Of a DNA stretch of 36,510 nucleotides, positions 17,301 through 28,314 are shown in pieces. The notes beneath the pieces are model-generated. The model worked only from the letters and a program-made list of their open reading frames with translations, was not told the origin of the DNA and searched no databases. The stretch's first letter is position 1, and each line of letters begins with the position of its first letter. The position numbers were made by a program, and so were the translations under genes. This DNA is from Flavobacteriales bacterium (GTDB taxonomy: Bacteria > Bacteroidota > Bacteroidia > Palsa-965), in assembly GCA_002737665.1 (NCBI GenBank), contig NSIF01000015.1, positions 1 to 36,510 of the forward strand, in the 5' to 3' direction.

Positions 17301-17671
17301 CAGGAGTGTTTGCAGTGCAGTTATTAGTAACCAATCAATATGGTTGTCAAGACAGTATTACAATGCCAATTCTCATTAAACCAGACTACGCGCTTTACAT
17401 CCCAAATGCTTTTACACCGAACGGAGATAACATTAACGATTTGTTTTTCCCTTTAGGAATGGGTGTAAGTTTAGATAAATATATGTTGCACATTTTTGAC
17501 CGATGGGGCAATATAATTTTCAACACCGATAATACAACTGTTGGATGGGATGGAACTGTACAAGGTACTGGCCGACTTTGTCAACTAGATACTTATGTAT
17601 ATAAAATTACTGCGATGGATCCTGATGGTGCACTAAAAGTTTACATCGGACAAATTAATTTAATACGATAG
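14324..17671 (+). CDS. Modular Cys-rich surface protein (SprB-like, Ig-like and PKD domains) with gliding-motility-type C-terminus
   Basis: 1115 residues. A signal peptide ends near LAIGQ. The head (about 25-265) is a close paralogue of that in the 7235 gene: GSNGMVSF, MGPWQDLYPPAGGTIKY, RRFVVSWNQLPMYACTSTLC and AIEAIHNINGT are nearly unchanged. Next are two Ig-like Cys modules (SAGVNQNICVGGC; SAGADDSICSGAC) and three SprB-like modules (about 466-541, 542-619, 620-696), the middle one absent from the 17681 paralogue. Then come two more Ig-like modules, two PKD-like domains and, from about 1023, the type-B T9SS sorting domain (YIPNAFTPNGDNINDLFFP ... FDRWGNIIFN ... GWDGTVQG). It is predicted to be a T9SS-exported surface or adhesion protein. 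It is followed after 9 bases by its paralogue, so the two are probably one transcript. Confidence 0.9.
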   Translation: MKYNLHVLLFVFSLSFSFLAIGQSPTVCPINAGADQTICVPNCATLTGTFVPTNQTNTYLLSTIPYAPDPFNVGSSLFLSDDQWSQVIPLPFTFCFYGNPYNSCLIGSNGMVSFSLTGAGGYCQWPISTPVPSGANPMNTIMGPWQDLYPPAGGTIKYSTYGTAPCRRFVVSWNQLPMYACTSTLCTQQVTIYETTNIIDNYIQTKPTCGWNGGRAIEAIHNINGTLATVVPGRNSPSVWTTINDGKRYTPNGASTCVVGWYLGPVLITNNATTVVCPTATTTYTFQATYTNCNSTTVIVSDPMTVNVSALVTSAGVNQNICVGGCANLNCVAVGATSYSWVSIPGNINVGNTAAITVCPLVTTTYVVTANSNSCAGLDTVVVNVTAMTTASAGADDSICSGACATLQGSGGVSYVWAPAASIVGSSTIANPQACPLTTTTFTVTVTDANGCIGTDQVTVFVAPSLLSLNITPTSATCFGYCNGSATSSPVGGFPPYNYLWSNAQTTATGTNLCAGQITLTVTDAIGCTSTASVILTQPTAIAINATLITTANCGQNDGTVTIAIAGGTPGPGYTILWPSSGNNGLTEMNLPPGQVCVYVYDANGCGDTLCMTVPNTPGATVNVNNFTNVTCNGACDGTATAIAIGGTGPYSYSWNTAPPQLTITATNLCPGNYLVTMIDANGCSDTTNVLIIEPPVLTNLASGTITICIGQTANLSSVASGGTPIYNYSWTDGITNWSTANIAVSPIVTTTYTVSLTDANGCVAINQTITVTVNPPLNVVAMAGISVCANSNVNITALANGGNGNITYTWQPGNLIGASINTPIAVSTTYTVTATDGCGTPSSSDTVTVMVNPLPIVTIVAATATSGCQPLCVTFTNNTPNTNSIAWTFGNNLGNSISPNPTFCFSTFGIYDVSATVTDNLGCVGTTTLTNYITVWPLPNALFSATPQPATVLDNWITFTDLSSGANAWAWSFGADLYASILQNPMYAFQDSGVFAVQLLVTNQYGCQDSITMPILIKPDYALYIPNAFTPNGDNINDLFFPLGMGVSLDKYMLHIFDRWGNIIFNTDNTTVGWDGTVQGTGRLCQLDTYVYKITAMDPDGALKVYIGQINLIR
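16413..17671 (+). repeat. long direct repeat, copy 1 (homogenised 3' half)
   Basis: This stretch aligns without gaps to 19713-20971 at a constant offset of 3,300 bases. By eye, 16441-17160 differs from 19741-20460 at about 23 of 720 positions. Identity drops after about 17130 and before about 16413. Confidence 0.9.
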
Positions 17672-17731
17672 TAAACAATAATGTATACAAATCTGACATT
17701 TTTAAAACATCCGTTTTATATCATGCGAAGG

Positions 17732-20700
17732 ATGAAAACTTTTCATTTTGTGTTTATTGTACTATTGAGCTATTTTCTTTCGAGTACTAATGCCTTTGGT
17801 CAATCAACTACAATAAATTTCAATTATACAGGAAGCGCACAAATTTGGGTTGTACCCAATTGTGTTTATAATATTACGGTAGTTGTAAAGGGAGCAAAAG
17901 GTGGTGGCTCAGCAGGCGGCCTCGGCGCAAACGTTACTGCTATTTTAGCGGTAACTCCAGGACAAATTTTACAAATAAATGTTGGTGGAACCGGTACAGT
18001 GCCTGCTCCTGGATGGAATGGAGGTGGTAACGGAACAACTGCCAATCCTGGTTATTCTGGTGGTTTCGGCGGTGGAGGAGCTTCAGATATTAGAGTTGCA
18101 CCAAATGCATTAGCCAACAGACTTATAGTAGGTGCTGGCGGTGGTGGAACTGGTGGTGGAAATACAAATGGAATTGGCGGGTCTGGCGGTTGCGCGAATG
18201 GGGTAAACGGATCTTCTCCATTTGGACAAGGAGGCGGTGGAGGAACTCAATTTTCAGGAGGAACTCCTGGACCACCTTGGATTCCAAGTGGTAGCCCAGG
18301 AACTGCAGGTTCATTGGGATTAGGAGGCAATGGAGGTAGTGACCCTTGTTACAACAGAGGCCCAGGCGCTGGTGGTGGTGGTGGAAAATATGGTGGTGGC
18401 GGTGGGGGAAGCGATTGTTTTGGTTCAGGACCATTAGGCGGCGGTGGTGGTGGTGGTGGATCTAGTCTTATTCCTACGGGTGGCACTTGTTTACAAGGCA
18501 ATAATAATGGACTCGGTTTTGTGAGTATTACGTACCTTTTAACCAGCCCCCCAACAATTGCAACTAATACTGGGCCATATTGCGCAGGACAAACCATACA
18601 ATTGAATTCCGCAAATGGGGGTAACTTATATAATTGGACTGGTCCAAATAGTTACGTTCAAAACAATACTCAAAACCCAACTTTACCTTCTGCCACTCCT
18701 GCACAAAGTGGAATTTATACTGTTACAGTAACCTATCCAGGTGGTTGTGTGTCAACTGCAACTACTTCTGTAATCGTCAATCCACTTCCTGTTACTTCAG
18801 CAGGTCCAAACCTAAATATTTGCCTTGGCAATTGCACTAATTTAACTTGTGTTGTTGCTAATCCTACGAGTTATTCATGGGTAAGTATTCCTGGAAATAT
18901 TAACGTTGGTAATTCCTCAACAATAAATGTTTGCCCAATAGTTACAACCACCTATGTGGTAACTGCAACCGCACTTGCTTGTTCCAATAGTGATACAATT
19001 GTTGTAATCGTAACTTCAATGACAACCGCAGCGGCTGGGGTAGATGATTCAGTATGTGCTGGTGCGTGCACAACCTTACAAGGAAGTGGAGGTGTTTCAT
19101 ATTCATGGGCACCAGCAGTTGCAATTGTAGGTTCTTCAACTATTGCTAACCCGCAAGCTTGCCCAATAGTTACTACCATTTACACCGTAACGGTCACAGA
19201 TGCAAATGGCTGTATTGGCACAGATCAAGTAACTGTTTTTGTGGCACCTTCGCTGTTGTCTTTAAACATAACTACTATTGACCCAACTTGTTTTGGATAT
19301 TGCAATGGATCAGCAACAGCTGCTGCTGCAGGTGGCTTTCCTCCCTACACCTATTTGTGGTCAAATGCACAAACAACACCAACTGGAACAAATTTATGTG
19401 CTGGTCCTCTCAGCTTAACAATAACGGATGCCATAGGATGCACTTCCACAGTAGCCTTAATTATAACACAACCAGCTACTGCAACGATAAGCATAATCAA
19501 TTCTATAAACACAACCTGCAATGGAATTTGCGATGGTTCAGCCACGGCATTAGCTGCGGGCGGAACGGGTCCTTATAGTTATAGTTGGAACACCACGCCT
19601 GCTCAGCTAACTATTAATGCGACAAATCTTTGTGCTGGAAATTATATAATCACAATGATTGATTCAAATGGATGTGTCGATACAAGTATGATTGCAATAA
19701 CTCAACCTGCTCTATTAACGAATTTGGCGAGTGGAACAACTACAATTTGTATTGGACAAACTGCTAATTTATCCTCAGTAGCATCAGGCGGAACTCCTAT
19801 TTACAATTATAGCTGGACAGACGGAATTACAAATTGGTCCACTGCAAATATTGCAGTTAGTCCTATTGTAACAACGACCTATACTGTTTCTCTGACCGAT
19901 GCAAATGGCTGTGTCGCGATTAACCAAACCATTACCGTAACTGTTAATCCCCCATTAAATGTGGTAGCCATGGCCGGTATTTCAGTCTGCGCAAATTCTA
20001 ATATTAATATCACAGCATTAGCTAACGGTGGAAACGGAAACATAACCTACACCTGGCAACCTGGAAATCTTATCGGTGCAAGTATTAATATCCCAATTGC
20101 AGTAAGCACAACTTATACTGTTACAGTAACAGATGGTTGTGGTACTCCATCATCTTCTGACACCGTTACTGTTATGGTAAATCCATTGCCAATAGTAACT
20201 ATTGTTGCTGCAACAGCAACTTCAGGATGTCAACCGCTTTGCGTAACATTTACAAACAATACACCAAACACTAATTCAATTGCTTGGACATTTGGAAATA
20301 ACTTAGGCAACTCAACTTCTCCAAATCCTACATTTTGTTTCTCCACATTTGGAATTTACGATGTAAGTGCTACTGTAACTGATAATTTAGGTTGCGTTGG
20401 TACAACAACATTGACAAATTACATTACAATTTGGCCATTGCCCAATGCGCTCTTTTCTGCTTCACCACAACCAACAACTATATTGGAAAATTCGGTAACA
20501 TTTACTGATCTTTCAACAGGAGCAAATGCATGGGCATGGAGTTTTGGTTCTGATTTATATGCATCGGCAATACAGAACCCAGTGTATGCATTCCAAGATA
20601 CAGGAGTGTTTGCAGTGCAATTACTAGTAACAAACCAATATGGTTGTCAAGATAGTATTACAATGCCAATTGAAATTAAACTAGATTACGCTCTTTATAT

Positions 20701-20971
20701 ACCAAATGCTTTTACTCCTAACGGCGATTACATTAACGATGTATTTTTCCCTTTAGGAATGGGTGTGAGTCTAGAAAAATTTAAGTTTTACATATTTGAC
20801 CGTTGGGGCAATATAATTTTCAACACCGATAATACAACTGTTGGATGGGATGGAACGGTGCAAGGAACTGGTCAGCTTTGTCAACTAGATACTTATGTAT
20901 ATAAAATAACTGCGATGGATCCTGATGGCGCATTAAAAGTTTACATCGGAGAAATTAATCTAATACGATAA
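17732..20971 (+). CDS. Modular surface protein with glycine-rich head and gliding-motility-type C-terminus
   Basis: The frame is open from an ATG at 17681, but the ATG at 17732 gives a proper signal peptide (MKTFHFVFIVLLSYFLSSTN, then AFGQS) and is preferred (1079 residues); ATG 17723 is also possible. The head is a glycine-rich domain of the PF12810 type: FNYTGSAQIWVVPNC and ITVVVKGAKGGG, then about 150 residues with many Gly runs (about 18050-18470). It contains no trace of the head seen in the 14324 protein. After it come Ig-like Cys modules, two SprB-like modules, two Ig-like and two PKD-like domains, and the same type-B T9SS sorting domain ending VYIGEINLIR. The 3' half is almost identical DNA to the upstream paralogue. 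Predicted T9SS cargo; what it binds is unknown. Confidence 0.88.
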   Translation: MKTFHFVFIVLLSYFLSSTNAFGQSTTINFNYTGSAQIWVVPNCVYNITVVVKGAKGGGSAGGLGANVTAILAVTPGQILQINVGGTGTVPAPGWNGGGNGTTANPGYSGGFGGGGASDIRVAPNALANRLIVGAGGGGTGGGNTNGIGGSGGCANGVNGSSPFGQGGGGGTQFSGGTPGPPWIPSGSPGTAGSLGLGGNGGSDPCYNRGPGAGGGGGKYGGGGGGSDCFGSGPLGGGGGGGGSSLIPTGGTCLQGNNNGLGFVSITYLLTSPPTIATNTGPYCAGQTIQLNSANGGNLYNWTGPNSYVQNNTQNPTLPSATPAQSGIYTVTVTYPGGCVSTATTSVIVNPLPVTSAGPNLNICLGNCTNLTCVVANPTSYSWVSIPGNINVGNSSTINVCPIVTTTYVVTATALACSNSDTIVVIVTSMTTAAAGVDDSVCAGACTTLQGSGGVSYSWAPAVAIVGSSTIANPQACPIVTTIYTVTVTDANGCIGTDQVTVFVAPSLLSLNITTIDPTCFGYCNGSATAAAAGGFPPYTYLWSNAQTTPTGTNLCAGPLSLTITDAIGCTSTVALIITQPATATISIINSINTTCNGICDGSATALAAGGTGPYSYSWNTTPAQLTINATNLCAGNYIITMIDSNGCVDTSMIAITQPALLTNLASGTTTICIGQTANLSSVASGGTPIYNYSWTDGITNWSTANIAVSPIVTTTYTVSLTDANGCVAINQTITVTVNPPLNVVAMAGISVCANSNINITALANGGNGNITYTWQPGNLIGASINIPIAVSTTYTVTVTDGCGTPSSSDTVTVMVNPLPIVTIVAATATSGCQPLCVTFTNNTPNTNSIAWTFGNNLGNSTSPNPTFCFSTFGIYDVSATVTDNLGCVGTTTLTNYITIWPLPNALFSASPQPTTILENSVTFTDLSTGANAWAWSFGSDLYASAIQNPVYAFQDTGVFAVQLLVTNQYGCQDSITMPIEIKLDYALYIPNAFTPNGDYINDVFFPLGMGVSLEKFKFYIFDRWGNIIFNTDNTTVGWDGTVQGTGQLCQLDTYVYKITAMDPDGALKVYIGEINLIR
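19713..20971 (+). repeat. long direct repeat, copy 2 (homogenised 3' half)
   Basis: Partner of 16413-17671. It codes for the Ig-like, PKD-like and sorting domains of the second paralogue. Confidence 0.9.
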
Positions 20972-21013
20972 CTAAATCTAGTTTTCTGAATTAGTGAAAC
21001 ATTAATAAAAAAT

Positions 21014-21044
21014 AAAAAGCCGTTTCTTGAAGAAACGGCTTTTT
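21014..21044 (+). terminator. strong bidirectional rho-independent terminator
   Basis: AAAAAGCCGTTTC (21014-21026), loop TTGAA, GAAACGGCTTTTT (21032-21044): a perfect 13-bp stem with a T run on either strand. It lies between the convergent surface-protein cluster and gyrB and should end both transcripts. Confidence 0.93.
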
Positions 21045-21067
21045 ATTTTTTATTAAAACTATTAGCA

Positions 21068-23032
<1,965 letters not shown>

Positions 23033-23063
23033 TTAGCTAAATTTTACTGTTTTTTTATGCTCT

Positions 23064-23071
23064 CAAATGTA
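23064..23071 (-). promoter_or_regulatory. possible -7 element of gyrB
   Basis: TACATTTG on the minus strand fits TAnnTTTG, about 35 bases before the gyrB ATG. No clear -33 partner. The rest of the 290-base AT-rich gap up to the barrel gene shows nothing I can identify. Confidence 0.4.
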
Positions 23072-23319
23072 GTAAAATTAAACGTGTAAAATTGATAAAA
23101 TCATTGACAAAAACAAGGTTTTATTAACATTGTGCTCAAAAAATAATAAGACTTAATTTGAGTATGATTTAACACCAAATATATTTTGTTTTTTAGCTCC
23201 TTTATTTATGATAAAAAAATGCCTTTCTAATTAAAAAATTGACACTTTGTAAAAATTCTAAATAGCAATTTAGCGTAATTACAAATTCAAAACAAATTTT
23301 AAGATAAGGAAACGCTGAA

Positions 23320-24972
23320 CTAGAAGGTGTAGGTTAGACCTCCAAGTAAATTAAACTTTTGCGTTGGATACGCATACCATCTCTGGTAACGCTGGGCAGC
23401 GAGGTTGTTTAAATTCAAAAACGCTGAAAGAAATTTTGTGTAGCGATACTCTAAACCTAAATTTACGTCAACAAGCCCTTTCATATTTTTAATAACAACT
23501 TCATTGTTTTCCCACACTTTTGCATATTGCCCATTCAGATAATAAACCTCAGCATGAGCTATAATTTTATCCTTCAAATTATATTTTCCAAGTAAACTCA
23601 AGCGCAATGTTGGGGTATGCCAAGGTTTAGCTTCATTCGCCATGGTAAACTGATTAAAATCTCCTGTTGCTGTGACATGAATCTTTTCAAAATGATACCA
23701 ACTGATTTGGCAGTGAATATTTACAACATTAACATTGTCATAAACAATAGAAAACTTATTTCCCAATGAATCCTCGCTTAAAGTACTATTCAAAAAGAAT
23801 GGTGCGTCTACTAAATCAACTCTTGAAAAATGTGCGTCGTAGGCAATCTCAGAACTCAAACTCCCTCGTAAGCCTGCCATCAACTCGTATTTCCGCTGCG
23901 TATTTCTCAATGCAAAACTACTTGCAGACAAAAGAAATGGATTGTCTAATGTCAAAGTTCTAAAACTATTGCGTTGCAAACCACCCTTCAATGAAATATA
24001 AGGAATGATGATGTGATTTAAAATATTATAACTGAAGTTTGCCTGTGGAAAGAAATAGGTTTCTGTTAACTCATCAATATTTACATTTAAATTAACTCCA
24101 ATTGCTGCTTGAAATTTTTTACCGTTTGCGCTAAACATCGGTTGTAGTTTAAAAATTGTGTTTACAACCGTGTCGTTTTCAGATGAATTTCTATTGTAAT
24201 CCAAACTCAGCAAAGCGTCAATCCGCTCAGTACGTATAAAACGACCTGCATTCACATTCAAAAGAATATTGTCCTCATTTGTTTTAAAATGATCCGTTAG
24301 GTAATAATACCGAAGATTAACTTGGTGATTAACCGCAGAGGAATCGGTATAATGACTTAGTAAATTAGCATTTGCCGAAAAATAATTGAACGTTTGCTTA
24401 GCAGATGGTTTATCAATTTGAATTGATTCAAGCGTGCTGCCATAATTATAAATTGCATCGCGGTCATATCCAAAATTTCCCAAAAGAGTATGGCGTTTGA
24501 AAAAATATTTACCAAATACATCTAAATTTTGTTGGGAGAAGCCTCCAAATCCCGCAACTTGGTCGGGACCACTACCAGCAGAAAAATGTTTTGAATGTAC
24601 ACCCCAAGCGCTTGACTTTGAACGCAAACTACCAAGATCAAATTCTCCCATTAATGTGGAATAATTCCCAACACCAAAACGAGCATAGGTACGAAACAAC
24701 TTTGTCAATGGGTCTGAACCAATTTTTGCAGCAGTTATTTTATCAACTTTGACACTTGTATTGAAACGCTTAGGTTGTAAATTATACTTAAAAGAAGGCG
24801 CTGAAAGAAGTGTGTCTTTTGTTGTTGCAGGATCGATTATTTTTTCAACATGTTCAAGTGTCACAGAAGATGCATCCCCAATAGCATAAATAGTTTCGGT
24901 GGTTTGCGCTGTCAACTCAGCACCTAAAGCAATCCACAAAATTGAATTTAAAATTAAAAATATCTTTTTCAT
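23320..24972 (-). CDS. Outer-membrane beta-barrel protein, TonB-receptor-like without plug
   Basis: 550 residues. A signal peptide (MKKIFLILNSILWIALGAEL, then TAQ) precedes about 70 residues of linker, then alternating beta-strand sequence to the end, with the aromatic C-terminus LLGGLTYTF typical of outer-membrane barrels. Strand pairs such as YARFGVGNYSTLMGEFDLG, VNLRYYYLTDHFKT and VDVNLGLEYRYTKFLSAFLN resemble the barrel part of TonB-dependent receptors. There is no visible plug domain or TonB box, and the length is short for a receptor. The ATG overlaps the TGA of the upstream TPR gene (ATGA), so the two are translationally coupled and probably work together at the envelope. The specific function is not known to me. 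Confidence 0.75.
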   Translation of the reverse strand: MKKIFLILNSILWIALGAELTAQTTETIYAIGDASSVTLEHVEKIIDPATTKDTLLSAPSFKYNLQPKRFNTSVKVDKITAAKIGSDPLTKLFRTYARFGVGNYSTLMGEFDLGSLRSKSSAWGVHSKHFSAGSGPDQVAGFGGFSQQNLDVFGKYFFKRHTLLGNFGYDRDAIYNYGSTLESIQIDKPSAKQTFNYFSANANLLSHYTDSSAVNHQVNLRYYYLTDHFKTNEDNILLNVNAGRFIRTERIDALLSLDYNRNSSENDTVVNTIFKLQPMFSANGKKFQAAIGVNLNVNIDELTETYFFPQANFSYNILNHIIIPYISLKGGLQRNSFRTLTLDNPFLLSASSFALRNTQRKYELMAGLRGSLSSEIAYDAHFSRVDLVDAPFFLNSTLSEDSLGNKFSIVYDNVNVVNIHCQISWYHFEKIHVTATGDFNQFTMANEAKPWHTPTLRLSLLGKYNLKDKIIAHAEVYYLNGQYAKVWENNEVVIKNMKGLVDVNLGLEYRYTKFLSAFLNLNNLAAQRYQRWYAYPTQKFNLLGGLTYTF

Positions 24973-27900
24973 TGAACGCCCCCCTTGTTTATCGGCTCAA
25001 TTTCATAGCCATTTTTGTCATTCAGGTTGTCAATTGGAATAATCAAATCCTCCTCTTTTCTCAACAACCGGTGTTGCTGCGCTGCTTCAATTAAATTTAA
25101 TTTTTCCTTCGCTAGCTGAATCAATTCTTGCAAATCACCATTGTCAACATAATTCTGTAAAACATATTTTGCTTGGAAAGTATCCTTCATCGCTAAATAA
25201 TTATCAGCAAGTAATAACCAACCTCTCCCACTCCACAAAGAGAATCCAGCATAATCATTGATTTCTTTAAGCAATGCTTTTTCTGTGGCCTTGTATTCTT
25301 TGTTGTTGTATTTTATTAAACATAAACTGTAACGTGATTCCGCAGCGTACTCCGTATTCGGTACGGCTTTTTCAGTATCCTTAAATTGCTTTTCTGCTTC
25401 TCCCCTATCATTTCTATTCAGCGCTGCTTTGCCAAGCAGGTAATGTGCTTGACCATAAATTTCATTGGTCAAACGAAGAATAGTAACAACCTTCCCTGCA
25501 TATATTGATGCAGAATCCATGTCCTTTCTAAAAATAAAGCTTCGCATCAAATTTACTCTTGCATTATTCTGAACATCTGTATTGGCTATTTCATTTTCGA
25601 TACGCAAATACATGATTGATGCGTTCCGGTAATCAGCTTGCTTATAGTAAATAAAAGCTGATTGTGTCAAACACCTCTCGACATATTTTGTTTGACCTTT
25701 ACTGAGCACCGCAACATAACTTTCTAAAGCCCCGGGCAAATCATTGTTTTTAAAAGAACATTCCGCACGCATATAATTTATATCTGTAATGTAAATACCC
25801 ATTGGGAATTTCTGAATGTATTTATTTAATTGTACTAAAGCATCGGCTGATTTTCCAACACTATAAGCCCGCTGTGCAACAACGTACAAAGTACTGTCGG
25901 CGACAGATTGGGATTCGGAATAACCTACCATACTGGCATAATTCTCCCACTGCTCTAATTGACCTTTCTCTAAATAGAGTTCTTTGATTCCGATTAAAAG
26001 ATTTTTAAAATCATCTGTGCCTTTTCCTTTTACCATTTCGACGGCCTTCTTGTATTGAATTAGTGCATTATCAGGGTCATTTTTTGCTCTATATATCAAT
26101 CCCATATTTTGCAAACAAGAAATAGCGTACTTCCCTTTTTGATTACTCGCGTACAAACTACTATAAGCTTCAAATGCTTGATCATATAAACGTAAATCGT
26201 GCAGGGTTCGCGCCTCTTCAAATCTTGAACTCGCAAGAAAATTTGAATTTGGATAATTCTCTCGCAATTTTTTCAACAAATCTGCTTTTTCTTTTTTCTT
26301 CCCTTGAATCCCAAGCGCCATTGCCTGCTGGTACATGGCATAATCTTTAAAGTGTGAATCTTTTGTTTTAACAACAATTGCTTTCTCATAAAATTCCGCA
26401 GAGTTTAAAAAATCTTTCAATCTAAAATAGCCGTCGCCCAAGCGTAAGTTTGCATCAAAAATTTTTTCATTGGTGTCGTCTGCGGTTTTATTGACAAGGT
26501 ATTTCCTAAAAGCGAGCATGGAACTTTCCCATTTTTTTTGTTGAAAATAACAATACCCAATGTTGTAATCGGCGGTATTGTAATTAGGTAATGTCGTTGC
26601 ACCAGGTATTATCTGAAATAATAAAAATTCTGAAATTGAATTCTGATAACAAGTAGAATCGCTTGCTGCTTTCCCATACCATGTTTCCGCCTTCCAATAA
26701 TGTGCTTGCGCATTTAATTCACTATTTACTGGAAAAATAACTGCTTTATCAAAACAGATTAGCGCATTATCATAATTTTTATTTTTATACAATTCAATCC
26801 CTCGATTATAAGCTACTTTCTGATAAGCAGGTTGCATCGGAGGACTAATTGTTTTTAACTTCTCAATAGCAGCAAGAGCTTCTTTGTAATTTTTTGAACT
26901 GAGGTAAACATTTGTCAATAAAGTATAGGCCTCATCATGTCGAGGTGTATGTGGGAACTCCCTGAGGTACTCATTTAACGCCACAATTGCCTCGTTAAAA
27001 GGAGAAAAGTCCAATTCATAACTAAGCCGCGCAGAATTGAACAAAGCATCTTCCCTAATCACGGGATCAAAATTCATTTTAGACGCTTTCACAAATGCGT
27101 TGCGAGATTGTAACTTATTATCTGTTTTTAAATAACAATCAGCCAAATGATACCACGAATTCTGAGAAATTGCATCGGAAGAGTCTGCAATTGCCTGTTG
27201 AAAATATTCTTTTGCGGCATTGCAACTGTCAACTTTATAATGTGCATAGCCAAGTTCATAGGCGTCGTCGCGTGAAAACGTATTTGTCTTATTATAATGT
27301 TTTTCAAGAAACGGAATTGCTTCCTTATAACGAGCAGTACGGTAATAAGAAGCTCCTATTAGCTGTGCAATTTCAGAAGCACGCTTTGCAGAATCAAGCA
27401 ATGGTGGCGCATATGCTATTACATCTTCATACCTTGCCTGTAAAAAATATATTTGAGCAATATAATAAGGGACAATTGGCCCAAAAGTTTCGTTTGTGCC
27501 TAACTTCAAGAACCCTTGAACTGCCGTTTCGTAACTTTCTTGTAGATATGAAATATGCGAATAATAATATGTAGCAGGTGCAGAATATTTTACATCGAGC
27601 TCCTTAATTTCATAAAAATCTGTCTTCGCAGTATCAATATGACCTAACTCATAATGCGCATAACCACGTTTGAAATAATACTCCGCCAGCTCCTCCGTTT
27701 TTAAATCATAAATTTCAACTTGCCTAAACCAATCTATTGTTAATCCGTATTTTTTTTTCCGGTAATTGTAACGCCCAAGTTGAAACTTTACCTTTCGGCA
27801 TTGGGGCGATTCTGGATAGTCTGCAAGGAATTGCTTGAGTCTTATTTCTGCGTCTTTGTGAAATAATTCCAATGCACACAAGGATGAGTAATAAGCCGCA

Positions 27901-28136
27901 TCAACAACAAACAAATCATTTTTATTTGCTGCAGTTGCAATAATTTTATCAAATTCATCCTGTGCAAGAACATATTTTTGTTTTTCGAAAAGATCCACAG
28001 CAGAACGGTAAATGACATCAGTAGAGCGATAAACCTGAGTCTGCTGGGCTGAAACAAAGCCTGGTAGAAATAGTACGAAGAAAAGAATATAATAAACACT
28101 CGATTTCATTCCCAATAGCTTTGCTTTTAATAGCAT
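24969..28136 (-). CDS. Large exported TPR-repeat protein
   Basis: Up to 1055 residues. The better start is the internal Met at 28109 (MKSSVYYILFFVLFLPGFVS, then AQQ), which gives a normal signal peptide and 1046 residues. The whole mature protein is tetratricopeptide helices with hallmarks such as FKRGYAHYELGHIDTAKTDF, YELGYAHYKVDSCNAAKEYF, ADYNIGYCYFQQKKWESSML and RFEEARTLHDLRLYDQAFEA, similar in style to BamD/YbgF-type periplasmic scaffolds. There is no enzymatic domain. Its stop overlaps the start of the outer-membrane barrel gene, so the pair likely forms one envelope complex. The C-terminus (EDLIIPIDNLNDKNGYEIEP) is non-TPR and could contact the barrel; that is inference. Confidence 0.82.
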   Translation of the reverse strand: MLLKAKLLGMKSSVYYILFFVLFLPGFVSAQQTQVYRSTDVIYRSAVDLFEKQKYVLAQDEFDKIIATAANKNDLFVVDAAYYSSLCALELFHKDAEIRLKQFLADYPESPQCRKVKFQLGRYNYRKKKYGLTIDWFRQVEIYDLKTEELAEYYFKRGYAHYELGHIDTAKTDFYEIKELDVKYSAPATYYYSHISYLQESYETAVQGFLKLGTNETFGPIVPYYIAQIYFLQARYEDVIAYAPPLLDSAKRASEIAQLIGASYYRTARYKEAIPFLEKHYNKTNTFSRDDAYELGYAHYKVDSCNAAKEYFQQAIADSSDAISQNSWYHLADCYLKTDNKLQSRNAFVKASKMNFDPVIREDALFNSARLSYELDFSPFNEAIVALNEYLREFPHTPRHDEAYTLLTNVYLSSKNYKEALAAIEKLKTISPPMQPAYQKVAYNRGIELYKNKNYDNALICFDKAVIFPVNSELNAQAHYWKAETWYGKAASDSTCYQNSISEFLLFQIIPGATTLPNYNTADYNIGYCYFQQKKWESSMLAFRKYLVNKTADDTNEKIFDANLRLGDGYFRLKDFLNSAEFYEKAIVVKTKDSHFKDYAMYQQAMALGIQGKKKEKADLLKKLRENYPNSNFLASSRFEEARTLHDLRLYDQAFEAYSSLYASNQKGKYAISCLQNMGLIYRAKNDPDNALIQYKKAVEMVKGKGTDDFKNLLIGIKELYLEKGQLEQWENYASMVGYSESQSVADSTLYVVAQRAYSVGKSADALVQLNKYIQKFPMGIYITDINYMRAECSFKNNDLPGALESYVAVLSKGQTKYVERCLTQSAFIYYKQADYRNASIMYLRIENEIANTDVQNNARVNLMRSFIFRKDMDSASIYAGKVVTILRLTNEIYGQAHYLLGKAALNRNDRGEAEKQFKDTEKAVPNTEYAAESRYSLCLIKYNNKEYKATEKALLKEINDYAGFSLWSGRGWLLLADNYLAMKDTFQAKYVLQNYVDNGDLQELIQLAKEKLNLIEAAQQHRLLRKEEDLIIPIDNLNDKNGYEIEPINKGGVQ

Positions 28137-28314
28137 CTAAAATTAACTTTTCCCTTCAATAAATAAATGCAATTAAAACTTAGTTATTAACGAACTTATG
28201 TTGACATTATTATATGGCAAAATGAGCCAATACACTTAAGTCTTATTGACAATAAACAGTTTTATTACAGGTTCGCTAATCAATCAAAAACGCTTATCAA
28301 TTCAGTTTTTTCTT

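Noticed and set aside
18123-18597. Antisense frames rich in His and Pro opposite the glycine tract
   Set aside because: They are the mirror of GGN codons on the other strand; no start context or family resemblance.
27095-27574. 159-codon frame opposite the TPR gene
   Set aside because: Antisense shadow of a continuous TPR coding sequence; no recognisable domain.
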